Below are positions 26,234 through 34,275 of a stretch of DNA of 64,000 nucleotides, one piece after another. Below the pieces are notes generated by a model. That model did not search any database and had not been told where the DNA came from. It was given only the letters and a program-made list of their open reading frames with translations. The stretch is from Exiguobacterium oxidotolerans JCM 12280 (lineage in GTDB: Bacteria; Bacillota; Bacilli; Exiguobacteriales; Exiguobacteriaceae): the NCBI RefSeq assembly GCF_000702625.1, contig NZ_JNIS01000001.1, positions 2,794,001 through 2,858,000 on the forward strand, given 5' to 3'. Numbering within the stretch: position 1 is the first letter of the stretch; the number at the start of each line of letters is the position of its first letter. The translations under genes and the position numbers were made by a program.

Positions 26234-28477
26234 ATGGAAGCATTCTCGAAAGAGGAGATGTTCAAACAAATTGAAGCCTGGGAACAGGGTGAAAAAGTCG
26301 AGGAGGTCCGCGCCTTACGCTACGCACAAAGTAGTCGGCTGATACACGAGACGGAAGCACTCGTCCGGATTCTCGCGCTACTCGTCGAACACCGGTACAT
26401 CATGACGGGACGGATTGATGCGCTGGCAGAAAGCTGGATTCAAGAAATCAAACAACACGGTCGCTTACCTGAACGCTTGGAGCAATTGATGATCGAACAA
26501 CAATTACAAGGCAGTTATCAACTGCTCGTCGCGAACACGTTCCCGACGATTCGTGAAACGGATAATGCCAACGCAAAACGCTCGGCGACAAAAGATATGA
26601 TTCAGCAGGCGAGTCAAATCGTACAAGAAACGGAACAAGTCGTCGAATTGACGGAACGCCTGCGACGGATCGACGCGACGCGCTGGACGGAATTGTTCGA
26701 GGCAGCAAAAGCGCTGCTCCTGTCGAGCGCCCGACTCGAACAGACGGCGACGGAGTTCGTCAACAGCTTACAGGAACGGTTTTACTCACGCGAAGCCTTC
26801 CGCGAGATGACGGAGCTGAAGGTGACGGCGACGGAAGAGTTACGCCGTGTCGTCTCATTGCTCCCGATTGAGATCAAACAAGTCGAACGCTCGGCACTCG
26901 AGGAACTCGATGCGATGATCGGCCTCGAAGACATCAAGCTCCGAGTCCATCAAATGTACCGGTTCTTGAAGTACCAGCAAAAACGGACGGAAGACGGTTA
27001 CCGGTCGAGTGACCAGCCGTCACTGCACATGATTTTCATGGGCAACCCCGGGACCGGCAAAACGACGCTCGCTCGTCTGATGGCGAAAATCTATCATGAA
27101 CTCGGATTGCTCGAACGGGCGGAAGTCGTCGAGACGGACCGGTCGTCGCTCGTCGGTGCATTCGTCGGTCAGACAGAAGAGCAAGTCATGAGTAAAGTCC
27201 GCGAGGCGGTCGGGGGTGTCCTCTTCATCGATGAGGCCTATGCCTTGAAACGGTCGGGTCAAAGTGGGAATGATTACGGACAAGCGGCAATCGATACGCT
27301 CGTCGCGGCGATGACGAGCGGGGAATACGCGGGACGTTTCGCCGTTGTCCTCGCCGGTTATCCGGAAGAGATGCGTGACTTCCTAAAAGCGAATCCGGGA
27401 CTCCGGAGCCGTTTTCCGGAATCGAACCATTACCTGCTCGCCGACTATACGGATCAGGAATTGCTTGAAATCGGTCGGTCGATTGCGACGTCTAACGATT
27501 ATGTCTTAACGGATCAAGCGGAGCGGACGCTACTTGCCCGTCTCGAACGCGAACGGGTCGACTCGAGTTTCGGAAACGGGCGTGCCGTCCGCAACATCGT
27601 TCTCGATGCAATCTTTAAGAAGGGTGCAAGCCTCGGCGAGAGTGCGAGTCACGAAGACTTTGCCCTGCTCGAACAAGCGGACTTCGAACTCGCGGCACCG
27701 GAAGATGAGTCGATTGATGCAAGGTTAGCGTCACTCGTCGGTCTGACAGAGCTAAAAGCAGAGCTCAAACAAATCCAGGCACTGCTCTCGATGCAACAAC
27801 GGCGCCAGGAAGCGGGCTTCCAAGTCTTACCGGTCGAACTGCATGCCGTCTTCAGCGGCAACAGCGGAACAGGGAAGACGACGGTCGCCGCCCTTTATGC
27901 TGACGTGTTACGTCAAGCCGGGTATTTGAAACGCGGACACTTGAAAGTCGTCAGCCGGGCCGACCTCGTCTCCGGTTATGTCGGACAGACGGCGCAACAG
28001 ACGCGCGACGTCATCCGGGACGCACTCGGTGGTGTCTTGTTCATCGATGAAGCCTATTCGTTAAACGGCGGGGCAAATGACTTCGGCAAAGAAGCAATCG
28101 ATACGCTCGTCGACGAAATGACGAAACATAGCGATAACCTTGTCGTCGTTCTCGCCGGCTACGAGCAACCGATGCAGGCACTGCTTGCAAGCAATCCCGG
28201 TCTGAAGTCACGCTTTAAGCGCGAACTTCACTTCCCGAACTACGCAAAAGACGAGTTGATTGAAATCATCGTCAACTATGCGGAACGCTACGGGTACGTC
28301 CTGACGGAAGACGCGCGTCTTGCGCTAGAAGAACAGATTCAAGTCGTACCGAACGGCAATGCCCGCGCTGCGATTACAATCGTCGAGCGGGCAATCGCAA
28401 AACAGTCCGTCCGATTGATTGACAAAGCGAGTGTCAGCGGTTCAGAATGGTCCTATCTTGAAAAAGAGGATTTTTAA
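26234..28477 (+). CDS. tandem-AAA CbxX/CfxQ (SpoVK-like) ATPase
   Basis: 747 residues. An N-terminal helical region (about 1-225) is followed by two CfxQ-type AAA modules. Module 1 has Walker A GNPGTGKTTLARLM and Walker B GGVLFIDEAYAL; module 2 has GNSGTGKTTVAALYAD and GGVLFIDEAYSL. Both keep the sensor/arginine region (NPGLRSRF and NPGLKSRF). Single-module relatives include SpoVK and the Rubisco activase CbbX; tandem forms resemble the EccA-like group. No sporulation, Rubisco or type VII genes are nearby, so its client is unknown. ATG 26234 has SD AGGAGGG. The thioesterase gene follows 12 bp later. Confidence 0.85.
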   Translation: MEAFSKEEMFKQIEAWEQGEKVEEVRALRYAQSSRLIHETEALVRILALLVEHRYIMTGRIDALAESWIQEIKQHGRLPERLEQLMIEQQLQGSYQLLVANTFPTIRETDNANAKRSATKDMIQQASQIVQETEQVVELTERLRRIDATRWTELFEAAKALLLSSARLEQTATEFVNSLQERFYSREAFREMTELKVTATEELRRVVSLLPIEIKQVERSALEELDAMIGLEDIKLRVHQMYRFLKYQQKRTEDGYRSSDQPSLHMIFMGNPGTGKTTLARLMAKIYHELGLLERAEVVETDRSSLVGAFVGQTEEQVMSKVREAVGGVLFIDEAYALKRSGQSGNDYGQAAIDTLVAAMTSGEYAGRFAVVLAGYPEEMRDFLKANPGLRSRFPESNHYLLADYTDQELLEIGRSIATSNDYVLTDQAERTLLARLERERVDSSFGNGRAVRNIVLDAIFKKGASLGESASHEDFALLEQADFELAAPEDESIDARLASLVGLTELKAELKQIQALLSMQQRRQEAGFQVLPVELHAVFSGNSGTGKTTVAALYADVLRQAGYLKRGHLKVVSRADLVSGYVGQTAQQTRDVIRDALGGVLFIDEAYSLNGGANDFGKEAIDTLVDEMTKHSDNLVVVLAGYEQPMQALLASNPGLKSRFKRELHFPNYAKDELIEIIVNYAERYGYVLTEDARLALEEQIQVVPNGNARAAITIVERAIAKQSVRLIDKASVSGSEWSYLEKEDF

Positions 28478-28489
28478 GGGGGAAGCTAC

Positions 28490-28924
28490 ATGCACACGAT
28501 TGAAATACCGGTTCGCTATGCGGAAACGGACATGATGGGGATTGTTTATCATTCGAATTACCTCGTTTATCTTGAAATCGCTCGGACGGAGCTGATTAAG
28601 TCGCTTGGTCTTGATTATAAGGAAATGGAAGAGGCAGGCTACGTCTCACCGGTCACGAACGTCAATCTCGACTACAAACGGTCATTGACATATGGCGATA
28701 CGGCGACGGTTTCGGTCTGGATCAGCCATTACGACGGACTGCGGACGATTTACGGATATGAAGTCAAAAATGCGGATGGTCAACTTGCCGTCGCCGGAAA
28801 AACGACCCATGTCGTCGTCAAAAAAGAGAATTTCCGACCGATTCGTTTACCAAAGGTCTTTCCGAACTGGCATGCCATCTATGAACAGATGAGTGCTGAG
28901 GATGCACGACTCGTCTCGAACTAA
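28490..28924 (+). CDS. acyl-CoA thioesterase, YbgC/FadM type (hot-dog fold)
   Basis: 144 residues. RYAETDMMGIVYHSNYLVYLE carries the active-site Asp of the 4HBT family (Y-x-D-TD-x-x-G-x-x-H/Y-x-x-x-Y). These enzymes hydrolyse short to medium acyl-CoA thioesters. It resembles B. subtilis YneP. It lies 12 bp after the AAA ATPase gene with its own SD AAGGGGGAAG, so the two are likely co-transcribed. A terminator follows. Confidence 0.85.
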   Translation: MHTIEIPVRYAETDMMGIVYHSNYLVYLEIARTELIKSLGLDYKEMEEAGYVSPVTNVNLDYKRSLTYGDTATVSVWISHYDGLRTIYGYEVKNADGQLAVAGKTTHVVVKKENFRPIRLPKVFPNWHAIYEQMSAEDARLVSN

Positions 28925-28928
28925 GCCT

Positions 28929-28964
28929 AAGCCCTCAGCAGGATTTCTTGCTGGAGGGCTTTTC
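28929..28964 (+). terminator. Rho-independent terminator
   Basis: aagccctc...gagggctt with inner AGCA/TGCT, then TTTT. Confidence 0.85.
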
Positions 28965-29019
28965 TATTGTGTCAATTAGAGGTAACATAGAATAGCACGA
29001 AGGAAGAGGGGAATACACG

Positions 29020-30063
29020 ATGAAGAAAATCGTAGCAGTCAGTACGTTAGCGCTCCTCCTTGCAGGATGTAATCCTGGGGATCAAGGCGCAGAAGATGCC
29101 ACTAAAACAGAAGATACGACAAAAGAAAAAACGGATGATACCGTCGCCAAGGAAGATAAGAAGACAGACGCAGAAGTAGCGAAAGAAAAAGAAGCAGAAG
29201 AAGCAAAAAAAGAAGCGGACGCGAAAGCAGCTGCTGACAAGAAGGCTGCGGAAGAGAAAGCAGCAGAAGATAAGGCAGCAGCAGACAAGAAGGCAGCAGA
29301 CGATAAAGCCGCTGCTGATAAAAAAGCCGCAGACGATAAAGCAACCGAAGATAAAGCAACTGAAGATAAAGCATCTGAGGATAAAAAGGATGATGGTAAA
29401 ACAACATCGTCGCAAGATCCTGAGCCAGATAAAAAGTCTGAACCGGAATCAGAGACACCGGACGTCGATAAATCGGATACGAAAGCCGATTTAGGACTCG
29501 GTGAACTCGTTGTCGTCAATAAGAAATACAGTTTGCCAATTGACTACAAACCGTCTGATCTCGTCGTTCCAGACGTCAGTTTCTCTTACTCGGGCGTGCT
29601 CGAACAAAGTTACATGCGCGCACCTGCCGCAAAACAAATTGAGAAGATGTTCGCAGCCGCTAAAAAAGATGGCGTGACGTTGAATGCGGTCAGTGGTTTC
29701 CGGTCGGGTCAACGCCAGACCGTCCTCTACAATAACTATGTCGCACGAGACGGAAAAGCAGCAGCCGATCAATATTCGGCACGTCCTGGTCACAGTGAAC
29801 ACCAGACAGGGCTTGTCTTCGATATTTCAGCACCGAGCGTCGGAAACGGCTTGACAGCTGAACTCGGTAACACAAAAGAAGGTAAGTGGATTGCGAACAA
29901 TGCAGCAAAGTATGGTTTCATCGTTCGTTATGATAAAGGGTTCCAAGCGCGGACAGGGTATACGTATGAGCCATGGCATATTCGTTACGTCGGTGTCGGT
30001 CCTGCAACACAAATCAAAAATAATGGACAGACTCTCGAAGAATATATGAAGGTCGGTCATTAA
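29020..30063 (+). CDS. VanY-type M15B D,D-carboxypeptidase lipoprotein
   Basis: 347 residues. The signal peptide ends in the lipobox LLAGC (Cys17). Residues about 24-155 are a low-complexity Lys/Glu/Asp/Ala linker that would span the cell wall. The C-terminal peptidase domain (about 165-345) has SGFRSGQRQ, SxHxxGxxxD (H261, D268) and EPWH (E317, H320), the zinc-site and catalytic motifs of VanY/DacB-type M15 peptidases. It should trim the terminal D-Ala of peptidoglycan stem peptides. Vancomycin-resistance partner genes are absent, so this is likely wall maintenance. The linker's repeats (AADDKAAADKK type) are prone to length variation. Confidence 0.88.
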   Translation: MKKIVAVSTLALLLAGCNPGDQGAEDATKTEDTTKEKTDDTVAKEDKKTDAEVAKEKEAEEAKKEADAKAAADKKAAEEKAAEDKAAADKKAADDKAAADKKAADDKATEDKATEDKASEDKKDDGKTTSSQDPEPDKKSEPESETPDVDKSDTKADLGLGELVVVNKKYSLPIDYKPSDLVVPDVSFSYSGVLEQSYMRAPAAKQIEKMFAAAKKDGVTLNAVSGFRSGQRQTVLYNNYVARDGKAAADQYSARPGHSEHQTGLVFDISAPSVGNGLTAELGNTKEGKWIANNAAKYGFIVRYDKGFQARTGYTYEPWHIRYVGVGPATQIKNNGQTLEEYMKVGH

Positions 30064-30080
30064 TACTTTGGAGGTTGACC

Positions 30081-30692
30081 ATGATTGAAATCATTGGGAT
30101 TTTGATTCTCGGCTATCTGCTTGGATCGATACCATTTGCGTTACTTGTCGGAAAATGGGGACACGGGATTGATATCCGCCAGCACGGGAGCGGTAACTTA
30201 GGAACGACGAATACGTTTCGTGTCTTAGGTAAAAAAGCTGGGATCATCGTCTTGATTGGGGATCTCGGTAAGGGGGCGGTCGCGAGTCTCGTTCCGATTT
30301 TACTCGCGTCAGAGCTCCACCCACTCTTTGCCGGGCTCGCGGCAGTCATCGGACATATCTATCCGATCTTCGCAAAGTTCAAAGGTGGAAAAGCTGTCGC
30401 GACGTCAGGTGGGATGTTACTTGTGACAAGTCCGATCTTATTCATCATCCTGCTTGCCTCGTTCTTAACGACGCTTCGTTTCAGTCGAATGGTGTCGCTC
30501 AGCTCGATTGTCGCAGCAAGCATCGGAATCGTTGCTGCCGTGTCGATCGGCATCGTACAACACGACTGGATTGTTCCGACGTTCTTTACCGTACTTGCTT
30601 TGTTCGTCATCTTTAAGCACCGCGATAACATCGGTCGGATCCGTCAAGGGACCGAGTCGAAGATTCCGTTGTTTGATAAAGAAAAGCAATAA
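30081..30692 (+). CDS. plsY: acyl-phosphate:glycerol-3-phosphate acyltransferase
   Basis: 203 residues, five or so membrane helices. GYLLGSIPFALLVGK, RQHGSGNLGTTNTFRVLGKKAG and the later KFKGGKAVATSGG are the three PlsY motifs. PlsY makes lysophosphatidate from acyl-phosphate and glycerol-3-phosphate, the first membrane-phospholipid step. An in-frame TTG lies at 30075, but GGAGG at 30070 suits ATG 30081. It starts 17 nt after the carboxypeptidase stop, so the two are likely co-transcribed. Confidence 0.95.
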   Translation: MIEIIGILILGYLLGSIPFALLVGKWGHGIDIRQHGSGNLGTTNTFRVLGKKAGIIVLIGDLGKGAVASLVPILLASELHPLFAGLAAVIGHIYPIFAKFKGGKAVATSGGMLLVTSPILFIILLASFLTTLRFSRMVSLSSIVAASIGIVAAVSIGIVQHDWIVPTFFTVLALFVIFKHRDNIGRIRQGTESKIPLFDKEKQ

Positions 30693-30703
30693 CAGTCTGA
30701 CTT

Positions 30704-30751
30704 TAGTCCACCTTTATTCACGTCATCCGTGAATAAAGATGGACTTTTTTT
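30704..30751 (+). terminator. terminator of plsY
   Basis: agtccacctttattcac pairs with gtgaataaagatggact, then eight T. Confidence 0.9.
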
Positions 30752-30897
30752 GTATGAGGGACGTGTTAATTCTGAAAAAATGAGGAATTCAACAACAATT
30801 CATAGGAAGCACACGTTTTTTTACACCGGATTTACAAGACCTTTACAGACGTTCGGTACACTAGAACTAGTACTCGTTAATGAAGGGGGAAGGTCGT

Positions 30898-31662
30898 GTG
30901 TCGTTACTCGGAGAAGAACGAAAAGGACAAATCATGAAATGGCTTGAAGAAGAAGGGAAAGTCATGACGAAAGATTTAATTGATCGATTGGATGTTTCAG
31001 GGGAGACCGTCCGTCGCTACCTGGAGGAACTCGAGCGGGACCGCCAACTCAAACGTGTTTATGGGGGGGCGATCTATCAAGGCGGGAAACCGGAATCGCC
31101 GATTTCTCGTCGGACGGATCAATTGTCACGTCGTCTTGCGCGTTACGCGAAAGGCTGGCTCAGTGAATACTCCTGTATTTTTTTAGGAAAAGGGGAACCC
31201 GTCGAGCACTTATTGCCGTACTTAACGGGAACGGCGACGATTGTGACGAACTCGCTGTCGATCGCAAACCATCTGGAACAATGTCGTAAGAATGGACCGT
31301 TCAGCGGTGAAATCCGCTTACTTGGCGGAACTGTCGATACCTATGGTCAAACCGTCGGTGTCGAAGTGTTGCAAGCACTTGATTCCTATGCGTTTGATGC
31401 CTGTTTCCTTGCATTTGACGGCGCAGAAATCGAACGAGGCTTCGTCAGTGACGACATCGAGTCATCCTTGATTCAAAAAGCCGTCATCGGTTGTACGAAA
31501 GACGTCTATGCCTTTTTAGCATGTGACGAGTTTGAGGGGAATCGCAAGTATAAAGTCGCCGAGTTCCGACGGGCTAAAATCGTCCTCAGTCCTTCGACCT
31601 ATCCACCATCATGGGAGATGAAGTTGTTTAACGAACGGGTGAACTGGACCGTCGTCTCGTGA
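30898..31662 (+). CDS. DeoR-family transcriptional regulator
   Basis: 254 residues. The N-terminal HTH (about 3-57: ERKGQIMKWLEEEGKVMTKDL, VSGETVRRYLEELE) is typical of DeoR, with the sugar-phosphate-binding DeoRC domain behind it (TNSLSIANHLE, GGTVD, DACFLAFDGAEIERGF). GTG 30898 with SD AAGGGGGAAGG is chosen over upstream alternatives. DeoR proteins usually repress sugar or nucleoside catabolism. The only co-directional neighbour is cutC, 24 bp downstream. The effector is unknown. The HTH recognition region reads SGETVRRYLE, normal for the family. Confidence 0.85.
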   Translation: MSLLGEERKGQIMKWLEEEGKVMTKDLIDRLDVSGETVRRYLEELERDRQLKRVYGGAIYQGGKPESPISRRTDQLSRRLARYAKGWLSEYSCIFLGKGEPVEHLLPYLTGTATIVTNSLSIANHLEQCRKNGPFSGEIRLLGGTVDTYGQTVGVEVLQALDSYAFDACFLAFDGAEIERGFVSDDIESSLIQKAVIGCTKDVYAFLACDEFEGNRKYKVAEFRRAKIVLSPSTYPPSWEMKLFNERVNWTVVS

Positions 31663-31686
31663 TACACTAATGCGGGAGGGATGTAC

Positions 31687-32346
31687 ATGTTAGAAGTAAT
31701 CGTTGCAACCGTCGAAGAGGCGACGGCTGCAGAACAAGCAGGCGCAGATCGACTCGAGCTCGTATCTGCCTTATCGGAAGGTGGACTGACACCCAGTTAC
31801 GGATTGATTCGTCAAGTGCTGTCGGCGGTCGAAATCCCGGTCCATGTCCTTGTCCGGCCACATAGTAAGTCATTTGTCTATTCAGAAGCGGATCAGGAAA
31901 CAATCATCACCGATATCGACTTGATTCGTGAATTAGGGGCTGCCGGCATCGTCGTCGGTTCGTTGACAGCGGATGGACGGATTGATGAAGGATTCCTCGG
32001 TCGTGTCATCAAACACAAAGGGGAGCTGTCGCTGACGTTCCACCGGGCCATCGACAGCAGCCGTGATATCCACGAAGCAGCAGAGGTCTTAGCCGACTTT
32101 CCGGAAGTCGACCGTATTTTGACGTCAGGTGCCAAACCGACGGCGCTCGAAGGGCAGGCGGTCATCGCGGAACTCGTCGAACGACACGAGGAATTGACGA
32201 TTTTACCGGGCTCCGGCATTACCGTCGAAGCAGCAAAAGAGTTGTTGGAAACGACGAAAGCGACTGAACTCCACGTCGGTTCAGCGGTTCTCGTTAACGG
32301 AAAAGTCGATGCATCAAGAGTATCGGCCTTGAAATCACTTCTTTAA
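31687..32346 (+). CDS. cutC: CutC-family TIM-barrel protein (copper homeostasis CutC)
   Basis: 219 residues. AGADRLELVSALSEGGLTPS, VLVRPHSKSFVYS, LTFHRAID and ILTSGAKPTALEG are the family blocks. CutC was named for copper tolerance, but many bacterial members have no proven copper role. It follows the DeoR gene by 24 bp, so probably one operon. ATG 31687 is chosen over 31681 because GGGAGGG touches the latter. A terminator follows. Confidence 0.9.
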   Translation: MLEVIVATVEEATAAEQAGADRLELVSALSEGGLTPSYGLIRQVLSAVEIPVHVLVRPHSKSFVYSEADQETIITDIDLIRELGAAGIVVGSLTADGRIDEGFLGRVIKHKGELSLTFHRAIDSSRDIHEAAEVLADFPEVDRILTSGAKPTALEGQAVIAELVERHEELTILPGSGITVEAAKELLETTKATELHVGSAVLVNGKVDASRVSALKSLL

Positions 32347-32361
32347 AAAAGCATCGGTAAC

Positions 32362-32406
32362 GAGAGGTGCATCTTCCCTGAGTGGGAGGGTGGGCCTCTC
32401 CTTTTG
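32362..32406 (+). terminator. terminator of cutC
   Basis: GAGAGG...TTCCC...GGGAG...CCTCTC, then CTTTT. Confidence 0.75.
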
Positions 32407-32536
32407 TTTGTTGCTGTCGTCCGTCCATCTTTCAGTAGTTTGTCACAACTTTCTCTGAAATCGAAGCACGTCCCTATTTTTTCAAGCGGGACTACGTTAA
32501 AATCAAATGGGAAAGTGAAGTGAGAAGGGGTTTATG

Positions 32537-33169
32537 ATGACAAATTCAGCGTACAAAAAAACAGCACTCGCGACATTAAAAGGCAACTGGTTTGTAGGGC
32601 TAAGCATTTCAATCGTTTATTTTGCGATTTTTGCCTTAGCGGCCAGTCGAATGTCGTTTGATCAAGAAGACATCGGAAGTATGATGAAGTTCGTGGGCTT
32701 GAACATCGTCGTCACGATTATTTTGGCACCGGTCACGGTCGGACGGACGATTTCCTACTTACGGTTCGTTCGAGGTGAAAAAGCCGGCATCGGAACGTTG
32801 TTCGAAGGATTCGCTTCGTTGAAATCATATGTCCGGACGATTCTTTCGTACACGGTCGTCACACTGCTCGTCTATGCAGGATCATTTTTGATTTTACCGG
32901 CGATCTATTTCTATCTTGTGTACCGACTCGTCCCGTACATTCTCGTCGATCGTCCGGAACTGTCGTTTATTCAAGTATTAGGGGAGAGCCGACGGATGAT
33001 GCGTGGACAGAAACGCCGTTTAATCAAACTTTACATCAGCTTCATCGGTTGGGGAATTCTCGCCTTGTTGAGTACGGTCGGTGTCATCTTCCTGACGCCG
33101 TATTTCGATACGACGATGGCGCATTTTTATGAGAAATTAAAAGCGGAACAACCAACAGCAGTCGAATAA
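32537..33169 (+). CDS. DUF975-family membrane protein
   Basis: 210 residues with about five hydrophobic segments. LKGNW near the start, GRTISYLRFVRGEKAGIGTLFEGF in the middle and SRRMMRGQKRRLIKLYISFIGWGIL toward the end are the DUF975 pattern. Function is unknown for the family. ATG 32534 and 32537 are adjacent; 32537 gives better distance from GAGAAGGGG. Monocistronic with its own terminator. Confidence 0.8.
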   Translation: MTNSAYKKTALATLKGNWFVGLSISIVYFAIFALAASRMSFDQEDIGSMMKFVGLNIVVTIILAPVTVGRTISYLRFVRGEKAGIGTLFEGFASLKSYVRTILSYTVVTLLVYAGSFLILPAIYFYLVYRLVPYILVDRPELSFIQVLGESRRMMRGQKRRLIKLYISFIGWGILALLSTVGVIFLTPYFDTTMAHFYEKLKAEQPTAVE

Positions 33170-33180
33170 TTGGCACGGAT

Positions 33181-33209
33181 GGGTCCTCTGAGAAATCGGA
33201 GGACCTTTT
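33181..33209 (+). terminator. Rho-independent terminator
   Basis: ggtcctc-N10-gaggacc followed by TTTT. Confidence 0.8.
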
Positions 33210-33261
33210 GAGTTGGACTGGACGAAGAGGGATAACAATAGTTGAAAGAAATGTGTTTTAT

Positions 33262-33833
33262 CCGTTCGCGCCTTCCTTCCCTTGTCTCGTCTCCCAAGCG
33301 GCAGTGATTTGTGCCGCTTCGCTACGCTGCAGGGTCACAAATGCACTGCTATTCGCCAGGGAGCGATTCAAGACGGACGGCTCGGTTGAATCGTTTTGTT
33401 TTCAGAAGCCAAAGATAATATGCTCAGAGGTATGCTGTTTGTGAGTCATGTAATGGTAAATTCGGAGTAAACCGACCGTTCGCGCCTCCCTCCCTTGCCT
33501 CGTCTCCCAAGCGGCAGTGATTTGTGCCGCTTCGCTTCGCTGCAGGGTCACAAACGCACTGCTATTCGCTAGGGAGCGATTCAAGACGGACGGCTCGGTT
33601 GAATTGTTCTATTTTCAAGAAGCCAAAGAATAGTATGCTCAGAAGCGTGTTGCTAATGATTTGTGTAAGGATGAACTTTTTCTGATTAGGTTGTAAGCCG
33701 ACCGGTCGCTCGTTCCAGTCTTGCCTCGTCTCCCAAGCGGCACAAATCACTGCTATTCGCCAGGGAGCGATTCAAGACGGACAGCTCGGTTGAATTGTTC
33801 TATTTTCAAGAAGCCAAAGATAATATGCTCAGA
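33262..33833 (+). repeat. repeat family 2, three degenerate units
   Basis: Units begin at about 33262, 33475 and 33701 (spacings near 214 and 226 bp). Each has a conserved core of about 150 bp: ccgttcgcgcc, gcctcgtctcccaagcgg, an internal hairpin (cagtgatttgtg...cacaaa-cactg), agggagcgattcaagacgg, then gaattgttctattttcaagaagcc. The third unit lacks the internal hairpin. A diverged inverted member lies at 54308-54400. Confidence 0.75.
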
Positions 33834-33978
33834 ATCGCTTCGCTTTTCGTGACTCCTACGGGAAAAAGCGCAAGGTAACCTTGCGCTGTCAGAGCCAGGC
33901 GAGACCCTGCTCCTTGTTCGTCAGAAGCAAGGAGCAACGGCTTGCGGCTCGCCCGAGGAAAGCACGGGAAGCAAGAAG
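33834..33978 (-). repeat. dispersed hairpin repeat family 1, full copy
   Basis: Reverse orientation. Arms cgcttcgcttttcgtg and cacgggaagcaagaagcg bracket a core with gactcctacgggaaaaagcgc, an inner gcgcaaggt-accttgcgc hairpin and gctcgcccgaggaaag. It shares the core with 6010-6099 and 54129-54270. Confidence 0.7.
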
Positions 33979-34224
33979 CGGTTGCCGCAACAAACGGACT
34001 TTGCTCTTTATGATTTCTACGTGAAAAGCACGGGAAGCAAGAAGCGGTTGCCGCAACAAACGGACTTTGCTCTTTATGATTTCTACGTGAAAAGCACGGG
34101 AAGCAAGAAGCGGTTGCCGCAACAAACGGACTTTGCCCTTTATGATTTCTACGTGGAAAGCACGGGAAGCAAGAAGCGATTGCCGCAACATACGGTTGCC
34201 ATATACGATTTCCCGTTAACCGAT
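33961..34224 (+). repeat. 66-bp tandem repeat array, four units
   Basis: Units start at 33961, 34027, 34093 and 34159, exactly 66 bp apart. The first three are nearly identical and the fourth diverges in its second half. Each begins agcacgggaagcaagaagcg and contains ttgccgcaacaaacggac. The first unit overlaps the right arm of the family 1 repeat, which probably seeded the array. There are no unique spacers, so it is not CRISPR. Confidence 0.9.
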
Positions 34225-34235
34225 ATCAATTGTTC

Positions 34236-34274
34236 AAAAAAAGGTCCACCCAACTGAATCGGGCGGACCTTTTT
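34236..34274. terminator. bidirectional terminator
   Basis: aaaggtccaccc-aactgaatc-gggcggaccttt, with A-run left and T-run right; ends the minus-strand dehydrogenase gene. Confidence 0.85.
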
Positions 34275-34275
34275 G

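Larger units (their letters stand above)
33210..34235. other. 1-kb intergenic repeat region without genes
   Basis: Made almost wholly of repeats: three degenerate units (33262-33833), one copy of dispersed repeat family 1 (33834-33978) and a 66-bp tandem array (33961-34224). Open frames exist but appear to be by-products of the repeats. Confidence 0.75.

Noticed and set aside
29047-29519. Overlapping minus-strand frames opposite the VanY-type gene
   Set aside because: They are mirror frames of a Lys/Asp/Ala low-complexity linker and have no SD.
29020-30063. Vancomycin resistance (vanY) locus
   Set aside because: Only a VanY-type peptidase is present; no vanH, ligase, vanX or vanRS genes are nearby.
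33961-34224. CRISPR array
   Set aside because: Units abut directly with no unique spacers, the period is 66 bp throughout, and no cas genes are present.
33889-34257. Long open frames on both strands in the 66-bp tandem array
   Set aside because: The 66-bp period keeps every frame open; there is no SD, the peptide is a 22-residue repeat without family resemblance, and the array grows from a non-coding hairpin repeat.
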